Below the pieces are notes generated by a model. It saw only the letters and a list, made by a program, of their open reading frames with translations, was not told the DNA's origin and searched no databases. From assembly GCF_030553055.1 (NCBI RefSeq), contig NZ_CP130713.1, forward strand, positions 3,348,001-3,412,000: a DNA stretch of 64,000 nt, written 5' to 3'. Below are positions 1 through 7,738 of the stretch, piece by piece. A program made the translations under genes and the position numbers. Origin of the DNA: Streptomyces sp. XD-27. GTDB lineage: Bacteria > Actinomycetota > Actinomycetes > Streptomycetales > Streptomycetaceae. Numbering within the stretch: position 1 is the stretch's first letter; each line of letters opens with the position of its first letter.

Positions 1-365
1 GAGTCGCCGCTGACCGCCGCCGCCAGGTGCTCGGACACCCAGGTCTTGGCCGTGCCGGGGACCCCCAGCAGGAGCAGCGCCCGGTCGGTGGCCAGCGTCG
101 TCACGGCGACCTCGATGATGCGGCGGGGGCCCACGTACTTGGGCGTGATCACAGAGCCGTCGGGCAGGGTGCCGCCGAGCAGATACGTGGCGACGGCCCA
201 GGGCGAGAGCCGCCAGCGGGCGGGGCGCGGTCGGTCGTCAGCCGCGGCGAGCGCCGCGAGTTCGTCGGCGAAGGCGTCTTCCGCGTGCGGGCGCAGGGCC
301 GTCTCCGCCGCCGCGTTCACCGTGTTCGTGGTGTGTGTCGTGGGTCCGGGCGCAGTCGTGGTCAC
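1..365 (-). CDS. MoxR-type AAA+ ATPase, N-terminal part (runs off the window)
   Basis: The first 121 residues of an AAA+ ATPase are visible before the window edge. The Walker A motif GVPGTAKT lies at about residues 101-108, preceded by a region rich in Pro and basic residues (RPARWRLSPWAVATYLLGG). MoxR ATPases usually act with a von Willebrand factor A protein as a chaperone or activation machine; the partner would lie outside the window. I chose the GTG start because GGGGGAA sits just upstream. The gene diverges from the SWIM gene across 134 bp that hold two facing PafBC-type promoters. Walker B and sensor motifs cannot be seen. Confidence 0.85.
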   Translation of the reverse strand, partial: MTTTAPGPTTHTTNTVNAAAETALRPHAEDAFADELAALAAADDRPRPARWRLSPWAVATYLLGGTLPDGSVITPKYVGPRRIIEVAVTTLATDRALLLLGVPGTAKTWVSEHLAAAVSGD

Positions 366-410
366 AGTTCCCCCAACTCGTCACTCAGTCCGTTTCCGGA
401 TGCGTGTCCC

Positions 411-433
411 ACCCTGCACCAGCCCACTGACAA
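411..433 (-). promoter_or_regulatory. PafBC-type (RecA-NDp) promoter for the MoxR gene
   Basis: On the minus strand TTGTCAGTG (433-425) is followed by 8 bases and then CAGGGT (416-411). The RecA-independent DNA-damage promoter known from mycobacteria is tTGTCRGTG-N8-TAnnnT. The upstream element matches 9 of 9, the spacing is exact, and the -10 has C for the first T. Transcription should start near 404, giving a leader of about 38 nt. The same 13-bp arm is repeated in inverse orientation for the divergent gene. Confidence 0.6.
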
Positions 434-480
434 TCCGTCCGGGCCCAACAAACCCGCAGGTCAGGGCGATTGTCAGTGGG
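423..480. repeat. Perfect 13-bp inverted repeat between divergent genes
   Basis: CCCACTGACAATC at 423-435 is repeated as its exact reverse complement at 468-480, with 32 bp between the arms. Each arm contains the TTGTCAGTG upstream element of a PafBC-type promoter pointing outward, so the symmetry is best explained as two divergent copies of one activator site rather than a single operator or terminator. Confidence 0.85.
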
Positions 481-492
481 TGGCCGTACTGT
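470..492 (+). promoter_or_regulatory. PafBC-type (RecA-NDp) promoter for the SWIM gene
   Basis: TTGTCAGTG (470-478), then 8 bases, then TACTGT (487-492), a full match to tTGTCRGTG-N8-TAnnnT. Transcription should begin at about 499-500, at the ATG of the SWIM gene, giving a leaderless message. This explains why no ribosome binding site precedes that ATG. Confidence 0.7.
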
Positions 493-499
493 CGTAGAC

Positions 500-1927
500 A
501 TGAATCCGCAGGGGGAACGCTGGACGGCGGAACAGGTGCTCTCGCTCGCTCCTGACGCCGCATCACGCAAGGCGGGAAGCAAGCTGGCCGCGGCCGGGCC
601 CTGGTCGGGGACCGGAGCGGCGACCGTGGCGACGGAAGGGCGCGGCGGACAGGCTCTGTGGGGCCTGTGCAAGGGCAGCGGCAGCACGCCCTACCAGACG
701 ATCGTCGACCTCGGCGGGCCGGACGGCCCGGGATACACGTGCAGTTGCCCGAGCCGGAAGTTCCCGTGCAAGCACGCGCTGGGCCTGCTTCTGCTGTGGG
801 CGGGCGAGACGGGAGAAGGGGGCGTGCGGGAGGCGGAGGGGCCTCCGGAGTGGGCCGAGCCGTGGCTGAGCGGGCGGCGTGAGCGCGCGGAGCGCCGGGC
901 CACCGAGGCGGCGGACGGTCCTGGCGGGGCCGCCGGTCCGGGCGGAGGCGGCGGTGCGGGAGCCGCCGTTCCGGCCGCGGCCGGGCGGCGGGCCGAACAG
1001 CGGGCGCGGCGGATCACCGCGGGCGCCACGGAGCTGGAGCAGCGGCTGGCCGACCTGCTGCGCGGCGGACTGGCCGAGGTCGGCGACAGCCATCCCGACC
1101 TGTGGGACGAGACCGCGGCCCGCATGGTCGACGCCCAGGCGCCGGGCCTCGGCGCGCGCGTGCGCGAGCTGGGGGCGGTGCGCGCCTCCGGCCCCGGCTG
1201 GCCCGCCCGGCTTCTGGAGGAGTGCGCCCTCACCCATCTGCTCAACCGCGGCTATCTCCATATGGACGCGCTGGCACCGGAGTTGGCGGCGACGACCCGG
1301 TCGCGGGTCGGCATCACCATGAACGCCGCGGAGGTGCTGTCCTCCGGCCCGGCCGTGCGGGACCGCTGGCTGGTCCTGGGCCGGCAGGACAGCAGCGACG
1401 GCAAGGTCACCACGCGCCGGGTCTGGCTGCGCGGCGAGCGCACGGACCGGATGGCGTTGCTGCTGTCCTTCGGCGCGGCCGGACGGCCGCCCGAACCCGC
1501 CCCGCCCACCGGCCTCGTCGTGGACGCGGACCTCGTCTACTACCCCTCCGCCCGCCCGCTGCGGGCGGCGCTCGGCACCCGCCACGGACAACCGTCGCCG
1601 CCGTCGGACGCGTCGGCCGTACCGCACGGCGTCGACATCCCCACCGCCCTGGCGGGGTACGGGGCGGCGCTGCGTGACGACCCGTGGCTGGACGCCTGGC
1701 CCACCGTCCTGACCGGCGTCACCCCGATACCGGGCCCGGACGGCTGGCAGCTCGCGGACGCCCGGACGGCCTCCGCGCTTCCGGTGGACCCGCGCTGCCT
1801 GGCGCGTACGAACCTGTGGCAGCTGACGGCCGTGTCGGGAGGCGGCCCGGTCACGGTCTTCGGCGAGTGCGGCCACCGGGGCTTCGCGCCGCTCACCACG
1901 TGGGACCCGCAGCCCGTATCGCTGTGA
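500..1927 (+). CDS. SWIM zinc-finger protein
   Basis: A 475-residue protein with a SWIM zinc finger near residues 85-105: Cys-Ser-Cys-Pro, then about ten residues later Cys-Lys-His (CSCPSRKFPCKHALGLLLLW). SWIM fingers bind zinc and are linked to DNA or protein binding. A Gly/Ala-rich linker follows, then a long C-terminal region of unknown fold. The ATG at 500 fits the leaderless promoter; a TTG at 470 lies inside the promoter and is unlikely to be used. The DUF5691 gene follows 95 bp downstream. In actinobacteria this trio (MoxR, SWIM, DUF5691) recurs together, but its function is not established. Confidence 0.9.
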   Translation: MNPQGERWTAEQVLSLAPDAASRKAGSKLAAAGPWSGTGAATVATEGRGGQALWGLCKGSGSTPYQTIVDLGGPDGPGYTCSCPSRKFPCKHALGLLLLWAGETGEGGVREAEGPPEWAEPWLSGRRERAERRATEAADGPGGAAGPGGGGGAGAAVPAAAGRRAEQRARRITAGATELEQRLADLLRGGLAEVGDSHPDLWDETAARMVDAQAPGLGARVRELGAVRASGPGWPARLLEECALTHLLNRGYLHMDALAPELAATTRSRVGITMNAAEVLSSGPAVRDRWLVLGRQDSSDGKVTTRRVWLRGERTDRMALLLSFGAAGRPPEPAPPTGLVVDADLVYYPSARPLRAALGTRHGQPSPPSDASAVPHGVDIPTALAGYGAALRDDPWLDAWPTVLTGVTPIPGPDGWQLADARTASALPVDPRCLARTNLWQLTAVSGGGPVTVFGECGHRGFAPLTTWDPQPVSL

Positions 1928-1980
1928 CCGCCACGCCTCCCCGGCGCCAGACGGCCTGTACGGCCTCGTACAGGCCCATA

Positions 1981-2010
1981 CGGACTTGCACGGACTTGCA
2001 CGGACTCGTA
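1981..2010 (+). repeat. Three 10-bp tandem repeats ahead of the DUF5691 gene
   Basis: CGGACTTGCA occurs at 1981-1990 and 1991-2000, with a variant CGGACTCGTA at 2001-2010. The array runs directly into the ribosome binding site GGAGG (2012-2016) of the DUF5691 gene. No function is evident. Confidence 0.8.
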
Positions 2011-2022
2011 CGGAGGATCGAC

Positions 2023-3824
2023 ATGACCCGTACCGCCACCGGCCCGACAACCACCGCCCACGCCGCCGAACCGGGATCCGGCTCGGGATCCGGCCCGGGA
2101 TCCGGACCAGGGTTCGGCACCGAGAGCCCGCCGCAGGGCGGTGCCGGGCCCGTGCCCGGGACCGTCCCGTGGGGCGATCTGGTGGCGGCCGCGCTGCTCG
2201 GGACGGAGCGGCGGATGCCGCCGGTGCCCGTTCGGCCCGGACAGGACGCGGCGACCGCGCTGCTGGACGCCGCCGCGCTGAGCACGGTGACGCGGCGCGC
2301 CGGGCTGCGGCCCGCCGACGCGTGGGCCCTGCCGGTGCCCGCGCCGGAGGATCCGCGTCCGGCCCTGCCCCGGCCGCCCGCCGACGGCTGGGGTTGCTGC
2401 TGGCCGACCGTTCGAGTCCCGGCCAGTCCGGTTCGCGGGCCGCGCCCGACCTGACCGAACTGCTCCCGCAATGGCTCGCCATCGCCAACCAGCACGGCTA
2501 CGGCGCGCCCGCCGCGCTGCTGCCCGCGCTACTCGACGCGGCCCGTGCCCGGACCGATCTGCGTCCGGAGGCGCTCACCTTCGCCGGACCGCGCGGGCTG
2601 TGGCTGGCGCGGCTGAACCCGGACTGGAGGTTCGCGCTGCGCGGCGGCGCGGGGCGCGGCACCGCGGCGGGGGCCGCGCCGCCGGAGTCCGCCGGGCCCG
2701 AGGCCGTGGCGAAGCTGTGGCAGGAAGGGCTGTTCGCGGAGCGCGTGGCGCTGCTCACCGCGGTGCGGCACCGCGACCCCGCGGCCGGTCTCGCCCTGCT
2801 CGCGAGCACCTGGCCGACGGAGCGCGCGGAGGACCGGCTGATGTTCCTCGACTCGCTGCGCGACGAATTGTCGCCACAGGACGAGCCGTTCCTGGAGCAG
2901 GCGCTGTCCGACCGCAGCCGCAACGTACGGGCCACGGCCGCCGAACTCCTGTCCGCGCTGCCCGGTTCCGCGCTGGCGGCGCGGATGGCCGAGCGATCGC
3001 GCGCGTACGTGACCCTCGAGCGGGCGGACGGCCGCGGCGCGGCGGCGCGGATCGCCGTCGAGGCCCCGAGCGCGTGCGACAGCGGGATGCAGCGGGACGG
3101 CATCGCGGCGAAGCCGCCGTCGGGACGCGGTCAGCGGTCCTGGTGGCTGGGCCAGTTGGTGGAGGCGACCCCGCTGGAGAGCTGGACGGAGTGGTTCGGC
3201 GGCCGCACGCCCGAGGAGATCGTGGCACTGCCGGTCGCCGACGGCTGGCAGGCGGACCTGCACGCGGCGTGGTGCCGGGCCGCGGTCCGGCAGGGCGACA
3301 CGGCCTGGTCGCGGGCACTCCTCGGCGCGGCCTCGGACCCGCCGACCACCCCGGCCGGCTCCGGCGATGCCGTGCTGGCGGTCGCGGCACCCACCGCGTC
3401 CTGGCGGGACCCGGCCAAGCTGCTCACCGCGCTGCCGCCGGAGGAACGGGCCGTATGGGTCGCGGAGTTCATCGCCGCGCACGGCTTGTCGGACGCGTTC
3501 CGGCTGCTGGGCGTGTGCGCGGTGCCGTGGAGCGAACCGCTGGGCCAGGCCGTGGTGGACGCGCTGGACATCGCGCGGGATGCGGGCAGCTACCCGTGGA
3601 GCTTCAGCGGGGTGATGGGGCTGGCCGAGCGCTGTCTGGACCCGGCGCAGGCGGACCGCCTCGAAGTGCTCACCGCGCTGGGCGACGACCCGGAGGACGG
3701 CTCGCCGGGGGCGGTGGGGTACTGGTCGGAGACGTTCCAGCGGCTGGTGGCGACGCTGCGGCTGCGCGCCACGATGCGGAGCGAGCTGGAGCTCGCGGAC
3801 ACCACGGACCGGACCGCCCCGTGA
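2023..3824 (+). pseudogene. DUF5691 protein, interrupted by an apparent 1-base deletion
   Basis: The ATG at 2023 has GGAGG six bases upstream. The first frame encodes a Gly/Ser/Pro-rich head and then the DUF5691 start (WGDLVAAALLGTERRMPPVP), but it breaks at the GGGG run at 2390-2393. Adding one G there joins it to the frame that stops at 3824, with sensible sequence across the join (DGWG then LLLADRSS), for a 600-residue protein. The second part contains HEAT-like stretches. The gene follows the SWIM gene and probably shares its promoter. The break is more likely a sequencing indel than a real mutation, since other genes here show the same defect. No function is known. Confidence 0.8.
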
Positions 3825-4118
3825 CGGAGCGGGACCCGGCCCCGCGACCGCCGCGCCCCGGGCCACCATGACGCGCCGCGCCGGGATGCCCCACGGCACC
3901 CAACCCGCTCGGGGACAGAGTGGGCCGGGCCCGCCCGGCCGCACCGCCCGCGCGGACACGCCGCCCCCGCGCAGGCACGCCGCCCGCGCAGGCGTCGTGA
4001 TCAACCGGTCACGGCTTACCGTGCGCGTTCGGGCGGCGGCACCGGCCGCCATGGCCAGGCGCGTCCTACGGCGCAGGGCCGGGTGGGGAAGGAGGCCGCC
4101 GGAGGCGTACCCGTACCG
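3825..4118. other. Intergenic stretch between convergent genes
   Basis: Open frames here have the composition of chance high-GC frames and no ribosome binding site. I see no convincing gene, and no strong hairpin that would clearly serve as a terminator. Confidence 0.5.
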
Positions 4119-4529
4119 CTACGCCGCCACCGGGCGTACGTTCTCCCGGACCCATTCCACGATCGACGTCGTCGTCGCGCCGGGCGTGAAGATCGCGGCG
4201 ACGCCCTGCTCCTTGAGCGGCGGGATGTCGTCCTCCGGGATGATGCCGCCGCCGAACACCTTGATGTCCTCGGCCTCACGGTCCCGGAGCAGTTCCAGCA
4301 CCTTGGCGAAGAGCGTCATGTGCGCGCCCGAGAGGATGGACAGCCCGATCGCGTCGGCGTCCTCCTGGATCGCGGTGTCGACGATCTGCTCGGGCGTCTG
4401 GTGCAGCCCGGTGTAGATGACCTCCATACCGGCGTCGCGCAGCGCACGCGCGATGACCTTGGCCCCGCGGTCGTGGCCGTCGAGCCCCGGCTTGGCGACC
4501 ACCACGCGGATCGGCCCAGTCACTCCCAT
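4119..4529 (-). CDS. Cobalamin-binding domain protein, methylmalonyl-CoA mutase C-terminal type
   Basis: A 136-residue stand-alone B12-binding domain. It has the DxHxxG signature that places a histidine under cobalt ([11 protein letters not shown], near residues 15-25), followed by SILSGAH and the GGGIIPEDD loop that pack around the nucleotide tail. Such small proteins serve as the cobalamin subunit of a split acyl-CoA mutase; the catalytic subunit is not in this window. I chose the ATG at 4529 because GGAGG lies five bases upstream. An ATG twelve bases earlier is too close to that site. Confidence 0.9.
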   Translation of the reverse strand: MGVTGPIRVVVAKPGLDGHDRGAKVIARALRDAGMEVIYTGLHQTPEQIVDTAIQEDADAIGLSILSGAHMTLFAKVLELLRDREAEDIKVFGGGIIPEDDIPPLKEQGVAAIFTPGATTTSIVEWVRENVRPVAA

Positions 4530-4825
4530 CACTGCCTCCATGCCTCCGTGCACGACAGCCGTCACCGGCCGTAAGCGGTGAACGAACGTTATCTCCAGCT
4601 TCCCGTACGCAGCAGTTTCGCGGCGAGTGGGGAGGGGGAAATCACACATGGGACACGTTCACAGCCAGCCGCTCCGGACCTTCCGTCACGGAGGGCTGCC
4701 AGGGAGCCGCAGCGGGGAAGCCGTATCGCCGCGTCGAGTCGGCGCGGCGATACGCACCCGCCCCGGCTGCCCGCGAGGGCGCACGGGGACCGAGCCCTCC
4801 CCGCGTCGCCGCCGGGAGGTCAGCC
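4530..4825. other. Divergent intergenic region
   Basis: This separates the cobalamin-binding gene from the lipase-like gene. I see no RNA element or gene in it, and no clear promoter can be assigned. Confidence 0.5.
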
Positions 4826-5764
4826 ATGAGGACCTTGCCCTTCCCCCTCTCCCTCGTGTCGTCGCTGCGCTCCTCCGCCACGCTGATCCGGGCCACCGCC
4901 ATGGACGCGGCCGTGCTCGCCGGGCACGTGGTCCTCTACCCCACCGGCCTGGCCCAGGAGCGCCCGGTCCCCGCCCCCGTTCCCCGCGCCGACACCAAGG
5001 CCGGCACCGCCACCGGCACCGGCACGGGACCCGGCGCCGAGGCCGAGACCGACCCCGGCGGCGTTTCGGCCGCCCCTCCCCGCCTGCCCGGGGCGGGCCG
5101 GGGCCAGCGCCCCGTCGTGCTGCTGCACGGGTTCATCGACAACCGCTCCGTCTTCGTCCTGCTGCGCCGCTCGCTGCGCCGACACGGCCGCCACCACGTC
5201 GAAGCCCTCAACTACTCGCCGATGACCTGCGACATCCGCGCCGCCGCGGAGCTGCTCGGCGAGCATGTGGAGGGGCTCTGCGCGCGCTCCGGCCACGGCC
5301 AGGTGGACCTGGTGGGGCACAGCCTGGGCGGCCTGATCGCCCGCTATTACGTACAGCGCCTGGGCGGCCACAGCCGGGTGGCCACGCTGGTCACCCTCGG
5401 CACCCCGCACGGCGGCACCCGCGCCGCTCCCCTGCTGTCGGCGCACCCCCTGGTCCGGCAGATGCGTCCGGACTCCGAGGTGATCGAGGAACTGCGGCGC
5501 CCGGCCCCCGGCTGCGCCACCCGGTTCGTGAGCTTCTGGAGCGATGTGGACCAGGTGGTCACGCCGATCGAGATGGCGTGCGTCGACCACCCCGACCTCC
5601 GTTCGCGCAACGTCCGGGTGACCGGAATCGGGCACCTCGCCCTGCCCGTGCATCCGGCCGTCGTGCAGGGAGTCCGGATGTCGCTGGAGGAGACCGGGCA
5701 CGGGGCGGAGCAGGAGACGGCGCAGGATCCGGAAGACGCTTCCGGATCCGCGTCGGTTGCGTAA
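4826..5764 (+). CDS. Alpha/beta hydrolase, lipase-like
   Basis: A 312-residue serine hydrolase. The oxyanion strand is VVLLHGFIDN (near residue 96) and the nucleophile elbow is GHSLGG (near residue 160), followed by GTPHGG, a pairing typical of triacylglycerol lipases and related esterases. The catalytic Asp is probably in SDVDQVV and the His in GIGHLAL. The N-terminus carries a hydrophobic stretch (MDAAVLAGHVVLYPTG) after a basic start, so it may be membrane-anchored or exported, and a disordered Ala/Gly/Thr linker follows. GGGAGG precedes the ATG. Substrate unknown. Confidence 0.88.
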   Translation: MRTLPFPLSLVSSLRSSATLIRATAMDAAVLAGHVVLYPTGLAQERPVPAPVPRADTKAGTATGTGTGPGAEAETDPGGVSAAPPRLPGAGRGQRPVVLLHGFIDNRSVFVLLRRSLRRHGRHHVEALNYSPMTCDIRAAAELLGEHVEGLCARSGHGQVDLVGHSLGGLIARYYVQRLGGHSRVATLVTLGTPHGGTRAAPLLSAHPLVRQMRPDSEVIEELRRPAPGCATRFVSFWSDVDQVVTPIEMACVDHPDLRSRNVRVTGIGHLALPVHPAVVQGVRMSLEETGHGAEQETAQDPEDASGSASVA

Positions 5765-5875
5765 CGACCCGGAAAATTACCGAACAGCAATCGAACGCCC
5801 GGCCAAGTTACGCCGCCCAGACAGCCGAAAGGCCACCAAATGCCCTTTCCGGGGCTCCGGAAAACCTGTTGAAGA

Positions 5876-5905
5876 TTGTCGCCGTCGCATACCGCCGGGT
5901 ACAGT
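5876..5905 (+). promoter_or_regulatory. Probable vegetative promoter of the M23 peptidase gene
   Basis: TTGTCG (5876-5881) and TACAGT (5900-5905) are 18 bases apart, a good match to the main sigma factor consensus. The start would be near 5912, leaving a leader of about 70 nt. Confidence 0.5.
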
Positions 5906-5922
5906 CGCCGCACTGAACCGCC

Positions 5923-5948
5923 CTGGGGGAGCACCCCCGGACCCCCAG
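5923..5948 (+). other. Hairpin in the M23 gene leader
   Basis: CTGGGGG (5923-5929) pairs with CCCCCAG (5942-5948). The same G run can instead pair with CCCCC at 5934-5938, so two mutually exclusive stems are possible in the short leader. No known riboswitch pattern fits. Confidence 0.4.
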
Positions 5949-5980
5949 CTCCTACTGCCGAGGCGAAAGAGAAGTTGGTG

Positions 5981-7603
5981 GTGAACGACCGTCACCCGTC
6001 GGGTAACCCGACCCCGACCGTCCCCGCTCCTGACGCCTCCTACACCCAGACTTACGGGGCGTACGACACGCAGCAGGGCGCTCAGCACGCCTATGCCGGG
6101 TATGACGGCTACTCCACCGGTACCTTCGACGCCCTCGGCACGGCCTACGGCGAAGGCGATCCTCTCTTCGGCTCCGTGCCGGGCGACCTCTACGGCGACT
6201 GCGCCACCGGCTACGACACGGGCCAGTACGCGACCGGGTCGTACGACACCGGCCACTACGACACCTCCGGCCAGTGGGACTTCGGCGCCGCCGCGCAGCA
6301 GACCGCCGCGGCGGCCGCGTACGACACGGGCGGCTACGACACCGGCTCCTACGACACCAGCGGTTTCGGCACCGGCGGTTACGACACGGGCGCCTACGAC
6401 ACCACCGGCCTGGACGGCACCGGCACCGGCACGGCATGGGACACCGGCGGCTATCAGCTCTCCGCCGACCTCCCCGGTCCGCACGGCGGCTCCGCGGACG
6501 CAACCGGCCAGTGGGACACGAGCGGTCACTGGGACCTCGGCGACGCGTACGACCCCGATGCCGCCGCCGACACCGGCACCCACGACACGACCCAGTGGGG
6601 CGGGACCGGGACCTACGACGCCAACGGCGTCGACTCCGGACTGACCCAGACCTGGGACGCCACCGCCTGGGCCACCGGCGACTCCGTCTACGAGCAGCAG
6701 CTGACCGCCGACGACGACACTGCCGCCCCCGATGCGGCCGCCGACGTCGACGCGGTGGGCACCGGCGACCGGGACGACGAGCCCGTACTGGTCTCCGCGG
6801 CCACCGGAGCGGGCGGCCCCCGCCGCGACGGCGGTTCACGTCGCGACAGCCGCACCCGCCGCCGCACGTCCGCCTCCCGCCCCAAGCGCTCCGCGCTGCT
6901 CACCGTCGCCGTGCCCTCCGTCGCCATCATGGGCGTGACGGCCGTCGCCGCGGCCGCCGTCGGCGGCATCGGCGGCGAGGACGGCAAGAAGGACGACTCG
7001 ACGACCCAGGCCGCGCCCGACCCGGGCTCCGTCAAGCCCTCGGTTGCCAACAGCAAGCTGGACACCCAGCTCGCCGGACTCGCCGACCGCGCCGACGACT
7101 TCGCCGACCGCGCCAACCGCACCCAGGAGCGCATCGACCTCAAGGAGCGGCAGGCGGCGGAGCGCAAGCGCAAGGCCGAGGAGGCCGCCCGCAAGGAGCG
7201 GCTGCGCCCCAAGTTCGCGCTCCCCGTGGCGCAGCACGGCCTCAGCGCCCAGTACGGTCAAGCGGGCATCAACTGGATGTCCGTGCACACCGGCATCGAC
7301 TTCCCCGTCAGCTACGGCACGCCGGTGATGGCCGCCACCGACGGGACCGTCCGCACGCAGTGGAACAGCGCGTACGGCAACATGGCGATAGTCACCTCCC
7401 CCGACGGCACCGAGACCTGGTACTGCCACCTGAGCAGCACCAAGATCCGGTCCGGTTCCGTGAAGGCCGGGGACGTCATCGCGTACTCGGGCAACTCCGG
7501 CAACTCCACCGGCCCGCACCTGCACTTCGAGGTGCGTCCGGGCGCGGGCTCGGCCGTCGACCCGCTGCCGTGGCTGCGCAGTCACGGCCTCGACCCGATG
7601 TAG
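5981..7603 (+). CDS. M23 family peptidoglycan endopeptidase, membrane-anchored
   Basis: A 540-residue protein. The first roughly 250 residues are low-complexity, rich in Tyr-Asp-Thr-Gly repeats (YDTGGYDTGSYDTSG style). A membrane helix follows (SALLTVAVPSVAIMGVTAVA), then a charged coiled coil with many Arg/Glu/Lys, and a C-terminal M23 domain. Zinc ligands are visible: HTGIDF near the domain start and HLHFE near the end. LytM/M23 enzymes cut peptide cross-bridges of the cell wall, so the catalytic domain should lie outside the membrane. I chose the GTG at 5981, six bases after AGAGAAG; a GTG three bases earlier is possible. Confidence 0.92.
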   Translation: MNDRHPSGNPTPTVPAPDASYTQTYGAYDTQQGAQHAYAGYDGYSTGTFDALGTAYGEGDPLFGSVPGDLYGDCATGYDTGQYATGSYDTGHYDTSGQWDFGAAAQQTAAAAAYDTGGYDTGSYDTSGFGTGGYDTGAYDTTGLDGTGTGTAWDTGGYQLSADLPGPHGGSADATGQWDTSGHWDLGDAYDPDAAADTGTHDTTQWGGTGTYDANGVDSGLTQTWDATAWATGDSVYEQQLTADDDTAAPDAAADVDAVGTGDRDDEPVLVSAATGAGGPRRDGGSRRDSRTRRRTSASRPKRSALLTVAVPSVAIMGVTAVAAAAVGGIGGEDGKKDDSTTQAAPDPGSVKPSVANSKLDTQLAGLADRADDFADRANRTQERIDLKERQAAERKRKAEEAARKERLRPKFALPVAQHGLSAQYGQAGINWMSVHTGIDFPVSYGTPVMAATDGTVRTQWNSAYGNMAIVTSPDGTETWYCHLSSTKIRSGSVKAGDVIAYSGNSGNSTGPHLHFEVRPGAGSAVDPLPWLRSHGLDPM

Positions 7604-7631
7604 CCCGCTCCCCTGCCCCCTAAGCCCCCAA

Positions 7632-7655
7632 GACGGGCTTGATGCCAAGCCCGTC
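7632..7655. terminator. Hairpin between convergent M23 and pcrA genes
   Basis: GACGGGCTT (7632-7640) pairs perfectly with AAGCCCGTC (7647-7655) across a 6-base loop. It lies between convergent genes and may serve either direction. There is no T tract, as is common in Streptomyces. Confidence 0.6.
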
Positions 7656-7695
7656 CCAGCACCAAGCCCGTCCCAGCGCCAAGCTCGTCCCGGCC
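7645..7695 (+). repeat. Three 17-bp tandem repeats
   Basis: CCAAGCCCGTCCCAGCA (7645-7661), a copy differing in the last base (7662-7678) and a more diverged copy (7679-7695). The first copy supplies one arm of the terminator hairpin. Confidence 0.85.
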
Positions 7696-7738
7696 AGGAC
7701 CACGCCAAGCGCGGACAACGCCAAGGGCTTCGCGAGCG

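Noticed and set aside
2385..2400. Programmed -1 frameshifting in the DUF5691 gene
   Set aside because: No slippery heptamer or downstream pseudoknot is evident, and three unrelated genes in the window show the same one-base loss, so an indel error is simpler.
563..2488. A 641-codon minus-strand frame opposite the SWIM gene
   Set aside because: Arg/Pro/Ala-rich composition without domains, opposite a recognised gene.
3868..4416. A possible plus-strand gene between the DUF5691 and B12-binding genes
   Set aside because: It overlaps the B12-binding gene antisense, has no ribosome binding site, and the composition is not that of a gene.
4530..4649. Upstream start for the B12-binding protein giving 40 more residues
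   Set aside because: The extension lacks family similarity, and the downstream ATG at 4529 has a well placed GGAGG.
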